A stretch of 64,000 nucleotides of DNA from Ulva prolifera (Eukaryota; Chlorophyta; Ulvophyceae; Ulvales; Ulvaceae): NCBI GenBank assembly GCA_023078555.1, contig CM041204.1, positions 3,564,430-3,628,429 of the forward strand. Direction: 5' to 3'. The notes beneath the pieces are model-generated. The model did not search any database. It was not told where the DNA came from and saw only the letters and a program-made list of their open reading frames with translations. Made by a program: the position numbers and the translations under genes. Position 1 is the first letter of the stretch, and each line of letters begins with the position of its first letter. Positions 53,988-64,000 of this stretch are shown here, one piece after another.

Positions 53988-56900
53988 ATGTAGTTACACA
54001 GGACAGAGGCCGGGCAGCGAGCCGTTGCCAGGAATACACACGCAAATCCACTCACGCAGTCATGGCACTAGGCCGGGCACGAGCATGCCGTACCACAGCT
54101 CGGCCGGTGATGCCAGCCAAAGATTGAAGCCCCGCACGGAGCACAAGAGCATTCCCCTTGCACAACGCCACACTCAACCGGCGCAGAGCATTCGTCACAA
54201 ACAAAGCACGGTTCACCTTGCCACACCGAGACGCAAGCTCCGCCAGCCGATTCAAGTGATTCATGGCAGGCCGTCCCAATCGACCATGCGTCTCATGCGA
54301 CAACGGCACAAAACTATACGCATCAGGGTCGTACAAACGATAAGCAGTGCGTTTCTGTACGTCCAGCGTCTCCGCAGCACCCCCGTCCTCGCGGGCCGCA
54401 CGGCCGCAATAGGAACCAGCACAGGGGTTCACAACCGACACATCTCCTATGCACAAAGGGTCACCCGGCGGCATAAACATGATGTCCCCCAGTTTCTCCT
54501 GGGCCACTGCCCTGAACACCTGCGCCAGCGCCGTTGCCTGCGCGGCAGCGGCCTGCTCCCCAGGCCCCGCCGGATCCTGGCCACCCGGCGCCGCTAGCGC
54601 CGCCAGGGCCGCAGCCTGCGCTGCGTCTGGCGCGTGGCGCCCCGGCTGGGCGCTGTGTCCGGCATCGGCGTCGGCGGCCGGAGCAGTCACAGGTGCCGGC
54701 GCCGCGTCCGCACGCGCAACCGGCGGCGGCGGCGGGGCTGAAGGCATCGGCTCCGCGGGCAAGGTCGCCCCGCGCGAAGGGCCCGCGATCTGGGAGGCGG
54801 GCTGGGGCGGAGCAGGGGGCGGACACGGCTGGCCAGCCTGGATCTACCTCGGAGCGGCCGCGAGCCGCGCGCGGACGAACGGCGCTGTGCGCGGGATGCG
54901 CGTGGATGCGACACATGCGTGGGACCCGATCTCGCGCCATTGTTTTTCAACAATATTGTGGCGCAAAGTCCAGGTCCCCGCATTTTGTGTGTGCAATTCA
55001 TCGCGTGGTCGAAATCATGCGGCTGTATAAATGTGCCACATCCGCAGCGCGAGCCGACTGCATTGGGAGGGGCTGGGGACACGCCCAGGAGATACCTGAT
55101 GCACAGCATGATCTCAATGTCGGTCATGTGCAGCGCCTGGGAGAGCGGCAGGGTGCTCAGCCAAAGGGTGGCTGCACGGCAAGCACAGCTGCGAAGCCGT
55201 GCCAAGTTGCATGCAGCCTCGAGCGTGGTGTCATCATGGCTGCCAAGCAGAGCCGCCCGGCGGCGCAGGGCAACCACCTTGGTGATACGCTGCTGCATAC
55301 CAGGTAACACCTTGGCGATGGTGTCGCCGCTCGCCGGCCCGGGCAGCTCCGGATGGAGCTGCTGAGCGACGTTGAGGGCCTGCCAGGTTTCCTGCAAGTG
55401 TTGCCCGTGCGGCCTCCGGAACGGCTGCGTGCGCTCGGGGCCTCCTGCGAATGCCTTGTGGCTCACCGCAGCTGCAGCGAGGTACGCTCCGTCCGCGACC
55501 TCCGGCGGCGTGGACATGACGCCCGGGCCTCCGAGGCGCGCTGGAAGGACGGCTTGTGCGGCCGCACGAGGGTCGTCCCGCGGGACGCGCATGATTACAT
55601 TCACCGCAGCCAGGACAGACGCCTCCGTCCGGCGCATGTGATCGGAAATGTGCGCCCACGGCACCGCCCTGGCGTAGTGCAGCATACGGCGTTGGCAGGA
55701 CATCGTGAGCAGCAAGAACTGGTCTTGTGCTTTCAGGGGCAGGCTCATCATCTTCTCGATGGTGGCGCACACCTTGTCGGCCGTCGCTTCCGCGTGCGCC
55801 GACTCGAACGCCGGGGTACCGATGGGCGTGCCGGTGATGGCGGTGCCCTCCGTGGCATGCGTAATGCCGAGCGCGGCCGCGACGGCGCCCGCATGCTGGG
55901 GGTCGCGCGAGTAGGCCGTGCACTTGTGCAGCTGGGGCTCCAGCCCGAGGGGCTCTGCTGCCGAGACCAGCGCACGGAATGCGGCGGCGGCGTCCACGCG
56001 CTGCCCGGCGATGGTGCAGTCGTCATGATACGCCATGAGGGCAGCCGTGACCTCCCTCTCGGGTGGCTGGTGCTGGGCCTGCACTGCCTGGAGGGGGCCC
56101 TGGAGCGCCAGGGCGAAGAGCAGCGGGCTGATGGGGTCGCCTTGACGCACGCCGCGCTGCGACATGATCGCAGCGGTGCCGGGCGGTGCGCCGTCGATGT
56201 AGAGATTTGGGGGGAACCTGTAAAACATGGTGGCGAAGGGCAGCAGCGCAGGCTTGTGAGACGCAACGGCCTCCAAGATGGCTGCACGGGACATCATGTT
56301 GAATGCATTCTTCCAGTCAAGCTGCACAAGCACGACATCGTCCCACGCTTGCAGCTCGGCGCGCACAGCATGGCCCAGGTTCTGCGCGCCTCCTGGCACC
56401 CCGACCCCCACCTGCAGCGGCGCGAGGGAGGCACCTAGGCCACTGCACAGGGTCATGGCGCACAGGCTTACCAGGCGCTGCCACGTCTCTGCAATGGCGA
56501 TAGGCCGGACGCCTCCCGGGGGCTTCTCCTGCGGGAGGAGGCGGCAGTCCAGCAAGCGCGGGAGGTGTGGCAGCCGGCTGGCGAGCTCGAGGCCGCGTTC
56601 ACGAAGCGGTGAATCTCCGTGAACGCGGCCGTGGAGGCCGTGCCAGCAGCCCGGATGTGCTCATACGTCCACCCCGACAGGCCTGGGCCGCTGCCCTTCG
56701 GCAGCTTGTCGAGCAGGGCGAGGAGCGTCGCCTCGTCGATTTGCAGCGGGGGCGCGGGCTCGGCGGGCTGGGTGTCGGGAGGGAGCTCTTCTGCGGGATG
56801 CAGGTGCCGCAGCTCCTCATGCACTTCCGGGGTGTACCTGGCGATGGGCGGCGCCTCCACTTTCTCCGCGCCTTTGCGGACATTACCGTCGCACAGTGAC

Positions 56901-57397
56901 CTGTGGACGGAGCCCGCTAGGCGGCGATCCTGGTTCCGACGCATGCTGCGCTTCTGGCTCGGAGTCGGCTCCGCCAGCCTGGGCTCCTCGCCGTCCATGA
57001 ACAGCGTGATGCATGTGCGAGCGCGGCGCGCCGTGCCGTCCCCTCCCTTCAGCGACAGAACCTTACCAGGGAAGTCGAGGAAGCGGCCCAGGGCCACTCG
57101 TGCTCCGTCGATGTTGGACGCGTCGCTGGCATCTTTGAAATCTCCGAGGAGCTCGGCCGTTGCGTCGCCGAAATCCTTATGGACGCTGTCCGGGACCCTC
57201 GGGGAGGGCCTTGGCTAAGCGCTGTGGTGGGCGGCGGCGGGGGCTTCGGTGAAGTGGCGGGGTGGCTGATGGGGGTGCGACTGGGCGGGCTGGGCAGGCT
57301 GCGGCTGGGCGGGCTGCGGCTGGGCGGGCTGGGCTGGGGCGGGCTGTCGGGCTGGCTGTGCGGCGGCCAGCACGCAGTGACCTGACTTCAAGCTCCT
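53988..57397 (-). mobile_element. LINE c3, RLE type, tandem duplicate of c2
   Basis: Same 3' junction (AACCGCTGT|ATGTAG) and same 5' truncation point as c2, so it is a duplicate of one insertion and not a new event. A one-base change in length near 56562 splits the reverse-transcriptase frame (56468-57097 and 54687-56555). The CCHC frame is intact here, but the extra T after it (near 54983) shifts the frame before the RLE domain. The RLE frame 54762-54052 keeps its stop. Confidence 0.9.
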
Positions 57398-57566
57398 AGG
57401 TGCAGCGAGTCAGCAACATGACAGGCATACAATACAAGCACTTCACACACATATGCATGGGGGAAACGGGCGACGTGGAGTCCAAACCTCGCAGCACAAT
57501 GCTCTGACACACCGACATATGCGGACCGCACCGGTACGCGTGCGGCAGACACACCAGTATGTATGT
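57398..57566. other. Linker between LINE c3 and LINE c3'
   Basis: Duplicate of 43315-43483. No gene seen. Confidence 0.6.
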
Positions 57567-58647
57567 AGGTACAAAGGACAGAGGCCGAGCAGCGAGCCGT
57601 TGCCAGGAATACACACGCAAATCCACTCACGCAGTCATGGCACTAGGCCGGGCACGAGCACGTACCACAGCTCGGCCGGTGATGCCAGCCAAAGATTGAA
57701 GCCCCGCACGGAGCACAAGAGCATTCCCCTTGCACAACGCCACACTCAACCGGCGCAGAGCATTCGTCACAAACAAAGCACGGTTCACCTTACCACACCG
57801 AGACGCAACCTCCGCCAGCCGATTCAAGTGATTCATGGCAGGCCGCCCCAAGCGACCATGCGTCTCATGCGACAACGGCACGAAACTATACGCATCAGGG
57901 TCGTACAAACGATAAGCAGTGCGTTTCTGCACGTCCCGCGTCTCCGCAGCACCCCCGTCCTCGCGGGCCGCACGGCCGCAATAGGAACCAGCACAGGGGT
58001 TCACAACCGACACATCTCCTATGCACAAAGGGTCGCCCGGCGGCATAAACATGATGTCCCCCAGTTTCTCCTGGGCCACTGCCCTGAACACCTCATCCAG
58101 CGCCGTTGCCAGCGCGGCAGCGGCCTGCTCTCCAGGCCCCGCTGGATCCTGACCACCCGTCGCCGCCGCCGCCGCCAGGGCCGCAGCCTGCGCTGGCGCG
58201 TGGCGCCCCATCTGGGCGCTGTGTCCAGCATCGGCGTCGGCGGCCGGAGCAGGCGTAGGTGCCGGCGCCTCGTCCGCGCGCGCGGTTGGCGGCGGCGGCG
58301 GGGCTGCAGGCATCGGCGCCGCGGGCAAGGCCGCCCCACGCGAAGGGCCCGCGACCTGGGAGGCGGGCTGGGGCGGAGCAGGGGGGGGCGGGCCCAACGG
58401 GCCAGCATGGATCTGCCTCGATGCGGCCGCGAGCCGCGCGCGGACGAACGGCGCTGTGCGCGGGATGCGCGTGGATGCCACACACGCGTGGGACCCGATC
58501 TCGCGCCATTGTTTTTCAACGATATTGTGGCGCGAAGTCCAGGTCCCCGCATTGTGTGTGCAATTCATCGCGTGGTCGAGATCATGCGGCTGTATGAGAG
58601 TGCCACATTCGCAGCGCGAGCCGACCGCATTGGGAGGGGCTGGGGAC
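57567..58647 (-). mobile_element. LINE c3', duplicate of c2'
   Basis: Same truncation point and an uninterrupted CCHC-RLE frame as c2'. One visible change in the linker is TGCGTCCGC (c2') against TGCGGCCGC (Asp to Ala). Confidence 0.88.
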
Positions 58648-58809
58648 ATACATACATACATGTAGTTACAAAGGACAGAGGCCGGGCAGCGAGCCGTTGC
58701 CAGGAATACACACGCAAATCCACTCACGCAGTCATGGCACTAGGCCGGGCACGAGCACGTACCACAGCTCGGCCGGTGATGCCAGCCAAAGATTGTATGT
58801 ATGTATGCA
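58648..58809. repeat. (CATA)n/(TATG)n tails with a 133-bp LINE c stub
   Basis: This is the counterpart of 44565-44649, but the c stub (58663-58795) is about 90 bp longer, reaching the GCCAGCCAAAGATTG stretch. Flanks are again CATACATACATG on the left and TATGTATGTATG on the right, followed by LINE a3. Confidence 0.85.
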
Positions 58810-60210
58810 CGATTACATAGCCGTATCCATTTGGACATTGGCAACTCCGAAATCCGGGACCGAAAGAGGCATCCAAGCAACATGCTGCCGCAAACTCTGA
58901 CTTGCGCCACAGAATGCAACAACACGAGCCAATTCACCTAGAGGGGACGGGCGATTTGCAACACCCGACACCCCAGCATCACCACCAACACCATCAACAC
59001 CGACAATAAGAACAACCGCTACATCAGACCACGAAACACCAGAGGCACTGTCATAAGGACCTGGCCGTGCGAGCAACTGCTGCACCAAAACTGCAACGGC
59101 GGAGACATGCCGATCACGATGTGCCACTGGGACAGGTGGCAGAACTGCCCCGATGGGTGCACGTGCGATGTAGGATGTGAAGACATCAGCAGCACGTGAA
59201 TATTCCAAATGCTTTTCACTACGGTGCCTACACAAGAAAGGAGACAGACCAGAACGAGCAGACATTAGCACACGCACAAGACCGGGCTCAACGGAGTCCA
59301 TAAACGGGGCTAGTGACCCTAGTTCGTGTGTTATCACACCACGCAACCACTCTCCAGTGACCTTATTGTCGCGACCACGCTTCTCAAATCGTTGTTCAAG
59401 GTATGCCAACCACATGACAGCCACGACCTTCTCACAGGTAAGATTTGAGTACGTGATTGTGAGAGGGCTTTGTTTGGACGGCTGATCATGCATGCCGAGA
59501 CGTTTGGACACCCTGGGTGGCCCACGTCGGCGGCGATGCTCAGGCTCGGGTGGAGCCTGCAAGGCAAGTCTGATGTGTGCATATCGTTTCAGTTCTGCCG
59601 CAATGGCCGTGATGCGGGAATGAAAGTCCCCGCCCACCCCCGGCCCCCGTTGAGAGTGACCCCGAATCGCGGTGGATTCCACCGCAACCGGGAATCGCTC
59701 CGCCCCCATGTGTGTCAGCTTTGCGTACCAGCAAAGTTTAGCTGCCTTGATCATTGAGCTCACAGGCAGGAGGCCCGTGTCGGAAAAAAGAATCTCCTCC
59801 CTGCAATCGAACTGGTGCAGACCAAACACCATGAGGATTGGCTTTTTACAGATGGTATCAAGTTTGTCGAGTTCAGTTTTTGGGCCAATCCAGACCTCAG
59901 CCCCATACAAAGCAGGAGTATATATGAACGCATAAACAAGGCGGAGCCGGGCGGTCACCGGGAGGTAGTGGCAACGCAGCACTGGCCGCCACGCGCCAAG
60001 TGCCTTGTTCATCTTTGCGCGTACATGATGCATATGTTCAGACCAAGAGCCATTTGACTGGAAGAAAACACCCAAGTATTTGTAGGTGTGAACAGTCTCC
60101 GACTGCGACCCCCGCAGCTGGACGACAACTGGTGCGCCGCCCTGCGGCTGATTGAACACCATAGTTTTAGACTTCAACACATTTGGTAAGGAGCGCCATT
60201 GAAACAACCA
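58810..60210 (-). mobile_element. LINE segment a3, duplicate of a2
   Basis: Same ends and frame as a2 with a few substitutions (for example KKPILMVFG against KKAIRMVFG). It is uninterrupted and so a reference for the CACTA target site, which would lie at about 59258. Confidence 0.87.
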
Positions 60211-60238
60211 AACAATGCTGCCAGTAGGCAGCATTGTT
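60211..60238. repeat. Hairpin at the 5' junction of LINE a3
   Basis: Third copy of the hairpin, exactly 14160 bp from the one at 46051. Confidence 0.85.
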
Positions 60239-60239
60239 G

Positions 60240-63200
60240 GACTTGTTCGACACACCACGAGTGAAGCGGCACTGCCCCTGGCAAAGCACACAGCACGCAC
60301 CTGAGGCTCAGTGGATGCACACGTGCCCGAGTCCGGCAAACAGGCCCGCTGCCGGACGCTTGCCCAGCACAAGAACGTCTGAGTCGACCCGCAAGCGGCG
60401 CAGCTTCGGCAGAGCTTACAGCGCCTTGGTGACGGCGCGCGAGCTCTGCCGCATCGGCGCACGTAAGGGCGCTGCCGCTGATGTCGAGGCCGCGCAACGC
60501 TGCGGCAGACGGGCCCGCCGCAGCACCCGAGCATGGCGGGCGCCCTGGATTGGGAGGAGCTTGTCACCTGCACCTTCACATCCACCTTCAAATCCACCGC
60601 CGCCACCTCGCCCGCATCCCGCCTTCCCCGTCCCGCCTCCGCCTAGTGTGTCCAGCACGGCGCACGATGGCAGGCACCCCGGCCCAGCATGCGCAGCACG
60701 CAGCGCAGTATCCACCGCCGGCCCGAAACATGCCTCTGCCTCGACTGCACGGCGAGCCTGACAGCTCAGACGGAATGATCGCTGCTTCGCAAGCCGCGCG
60801 CGATCATGATCAACGCCCGCTGCCAATGTACGTACGCGGCGCGTGCTGGGCGATGTGCTTCCCAGCAGCGCAGCATGCCCAGGAGGTGTCCGCGGCAGCC
60901 GGCGGCCGCCCTGGCCCTCGGCGCCGCGGCTCATCACAGCGTGCCAGCACCCGCCAGCCGCCGCCCGGAGGCCTCCTCACATTCCCGCCCCAGCGCGGCT
61001 GCAGACCCGCAAGGCAGTAAGCATGAGCTCTGGGACGACCGCCCGCGGCAGTGCCGACCGCCCCGTGTGCCAGAGCAGAGCACGCAGCACGGCGGGGGGC
61101 TGCACAAGCGTGACCGGCCGCGACCAGCCGCAGCAGCTTCATCAGTGACGCGCCGCCACGCCTGTCCACGTATGGCTCGGGGTCGGCCGGCAGCAGGGAA
61201 GATGGAGCGGCAGCAACGGTCTGTCTGGACGCTGAGCGTCCTGGACCATCGGGCGGGCGGGCAGCTCCAACTCGCAGGCCCATTCCATGGCCCGGCAAGG
61301 CGCGCCGCAGAGGCTTGGAAACACTGCGGCGTCTGGCCGAGGACGAGAAGCACATCGGCAGCATGCGCAGCAGTGGCCACACCTTGAAACGCTTGCCGCA
61401 GCCCGCGGCAGTAGGCCTGTGTCGTCCGTCCAAGCATCTAGTCCGACCACGCAATCGCCCTGCAAATCATGTGGCAATTGACATGGTCGGTCGCAGCGTG
61501 GCAGATGCATGTCCAGGACCACTCGTTCGAGGTCGTTCCAGTAGTCATCGCCCGACTGGCTCGAGATGTCGGCGGGCCACACGTGACCAGCGCAGCCGCT
61601 TTGGTAACAGGGCTGCCGCATGCAAACCCGCTTGGCAAACCCGCTTGGCGCAGGCAGAGAACGACGCGGGTACTACACGAGAGCGGCGCGCTGCAGCCCC
61701 ACGGCACTGAGGCGTGCCTGTGGCATTAAGCAGGGGAGTCTCAGTTGTGACAAGGTGATACAGGGAGCACACCTCGAGTGCCCTACTGGTAGGCTTGTGT
61801 GGGTGGCAGCGATCGAAGGAAGAGTGCCCCACCGGCCACAAGCGCTCGGCTGAATCAGACTCCAGGTCACCTGAGCCACTTCATCAGCGAGACATCTGGC
61901 TGCCTGCATGACCTTGTCTTATGACCCACGAATCTCAGATGCAGCGGTAGCAAGCCTGCCTTGTTTTTTGTTGGCACAGGTGGAGCTCCTCAAGGGGATG
62001 ACCAGACAGCGCCGCGGCCCGTGCACACCACCCTCGTCCAAACCACCGCTGCACGAATCGCTGGTACGAAGTGGTGAATTTGTGGGGGATGTTGTCGGCT
62101 CTTGATTCCCTGCTGCCGCACATGCACACAGCTCAACACAGGTCATTGAGACAGGCTGCGGTGGCGACCCTGTCGGGTTCACTTCATGCAGCACGAACTG
62201 CATGCAGCTTCAGTCATAGCACTTGTGCAGAGAAGGTTTTTTCAGCTTGGAGACAGCAGACACCCCCGACCACCTTTGGAAGATCACTCAAGCTGGCCTG
62301 CGAGGGCTCCCTTCACGGAGCCATTGACCGTGCCTCTCACGTCCATGGGCTCCCGGGATCGACAGTGGGGACGCCACTTGAGCATCTGTTCCAACTGTTC
62401 CACGAACACCTGTGTTCACTGGCAGCTGCGGCTGCTGAGCCAGTCCGATTGAGAGGTCAAGACAAACCGTCCCAGGCTCACAGGACACGCCAGCGGGCGA
62501 GGCAAGTGATTCGAAGCTCGGCACACTGACCAGGACGTCTTGATTGCTCCACAGCGTGCGCCAGAGCCTGGAGCACGCTATGGAGCACTCTGTGGGGACT
62601 CTGGCAGCAACGACAGCCGAGAGTCTGCGAAGCCTTGGAAGCCGTCAAATGTGGTATACATGCAGTGCATCCGAGCCTCGAAACACAATCTAATCGGCAT
62701 CTACATGCACCGCTCTGCGTGGTGCATCACCCTATGTATGGCTCGTGCTGCTCACTGACGAACGTGCTGAGAGACGCAGTCCGCGGCTCAATCTCACTCT
62801 CCTGCGCTGCGACCTGATGCGAGAGACAAAAGCATAGCGACACCCATGTCCTGGCTGTGTCGTGTATCCGGTAGCCGTGCCATGTATGCGCTTCGTCGGA
62901 CAGCAGGGCTGTGTCGGCATACCGGAGCGACTCCGAGACGGCAGCAAGGAAACATATGCCTACGTGCTATTCGATGTCTGATCAATCGATCCGAAAGGCT
63001 GCATGCGAGCGTGAGGCGCAGCGATCTGCACATACGCACCTGTCGAAGCAGGTATCCACGTGAGCAGAGTGCATGAGCTCAGGATCCAGTCCACCCAAGC
63101 CACTGGCACTGCTGCGTGGCCTTGAGAAAGTGAGCAAGCCATGCGCGACATTGCAGCACGTTGCTGCTTCCCGAATCACATAAAGCGCACGTCGTGAGCA

Positions 63201-64000
63201 TGTGAGGCACAGGTGGAATAATTCGTGGCCGAGGTAGCGGGGAGACTGCTCGAGGCCAGTCCCTTTTGATCTGGGGAGGACTCTGCTGCTGTTCACCAAC
63301 GCCGTCGTGAAGCTTGCAGACTGCACTTGAATCAGGTTTGCAGCCGTCATTATGAGTGCAGGGTATGTGTGCTGTGGGCTTCCCGTTGACGTTGCAGAGA
63401 AGTACTGTCTCGATGGCAGGCTCGCCTCCCGCATCCGCTTGGCCTTGCTTGTTTACGAGCGGCGATTTCTGCAGGGCTTCGATAGCATACATTTCCAGCT
63501 GTCTCAGGGGTGTGGAAGTCACACGCTGGGCGCTGCAGATGGACGCTGTCTGGAGCGTTGCAGCGACGGAGGTCTGTAGCCCAGGCGCACGATGGCTATC
63601 AACTGTCTGAGCGCTGTGAAGGCTGCCATTGGACAGGCGAGGGCGTTGGAAGTTGTCTGAAGGATCTTGGTTGACCCTGGGCCTGGTGCGAATCCCGATA
63701 CCAACGCAGAGACCGGCTTGGAGCGGCGATGGTAACAGAGCAGCCGCGTAGCTGCTGCTGAATGGAAGATGGTAACACACACACACACACACATTGGTGT
63801 AATTGGGCTGCTTGTGGTGCTGCAGCGCCTCGACGGTGCAGGCCGCAGGGCGTTGTTGACCACTTGCCAACTCTGCCAGGTACAGCCCCGGAAAATAGGT
63901 GATATCTGGGGTCGCAGCCCTGGACGCACTGCAGATGCAGCGCTCCACTCCCGAATCCTGGACCAGCCCTCTGGCAGCAGATGCACAACGCTGCCAAGTC
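60240..64000. repeat. Array segment b4, cut by the window end
   Basis: Left half of segment b, nearly identical to b3 (only scattered single-base changes seen, for example CAGTCCGATTG against CAGTCCCATTG). The window ends before the exonuclease gene. Confidence 0.92.
62071..62529 (+). CDS. Conserved hypothetical frame in b4
   Basis: Same as 47911-48369, including the 6-bp in-frame insertion. No family recognised. Confidence 0.27.
   Translation: MVNLWGMLSALDSLLPHMHTAQHRSLRQAAVATLSGSLHAARTACSFSHSTCAEKVFSAWRQQTPPTTFGRSLKLACEGSLHGAIDRASHVHGLPGSTVGTPLEHLFQLFHEHLCSLAAAAAEPVRLRGQDKPSQAHRTRQRARQVIRSSAH

Overview
This is a GC-rich nuclear window from a eukaryote. The evidence is genes split by short GT-AG introns, a CACTA (Tnp2-family) DNA transposon, LINEs with microsatellite tails, and no operons or bacterial-type genes. 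The element mix and composition fit a green alga or another intron-rich protist. That placement is an inference from element style, and no gene here fixes the species. I found no rRNA, tRNA, CRISPR, telomere repeat or LTR element.

Region 1 (1-14685) is the right-hand part of one very large CACTA-like transposon whose left end lies outside the window. In order it holds an unknown spliced minus-strand gene (690-1879), a 344-bp tandem repeat (2215-3344), a Tnp2-type transposase gene on the minus strand (3384-7859), and a divergent promoter region (7860-8231). Two plus-strand accessory genes follow: a zinc-ribbon/coiled-coil protein (8232-10840) and an acidic, lysine-rich protein (about 11730-13077). 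The right end is noncoding and carries clustered GCGCACC motifs in both orientations. The element interrupts a LINE reverse-transcriptase ORF at about 14686-14689; two uninterrupted copies of the same LINE lie at 44650 and 58810.

Region 2 (14689-64000) is a higher-order tandem array. The unit, about 14.1 kb in its two cleanest copies, consists of a 5'-truncated LINE (segment a), a 7.9-kb segment b, a LINE with a restriction-like endonuclease (RLE; segment c), and smaller c fragments. Segment b occurs as b1 (15672-23554), a partial b' (27487-30618), b2 (33269-39904), b3 (46080-53987) and b4 (60240 to the window end). Each copy that reaches far enough carries an ORF with a Werner-type DEDDy 3'-5' exonuclease domain. 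It is open in b1 and b3 and broken in b' and b2. Between b' and b2 lies a unique 2.65-kb block (30619-33268) holding a broken, truncated spliced gene of unknown function.

The c elements have an N-terminal C2H2 finger (only in c1), a reverse transcriptase with a YHDD active site, a CCHC knuckle and an RLE domain. No copy is fully intact. Several c fragments sit inside or beside (CATA)n/(TATG)n tails of other LINEs, which suggests serial nesting at microsatellite tails. Small indels, a poly-C tract and an inverted-repeat insertion divide the b copies into two lineages, b1/b3 and b'/b2, so the array looks shaped by unequal exchange.
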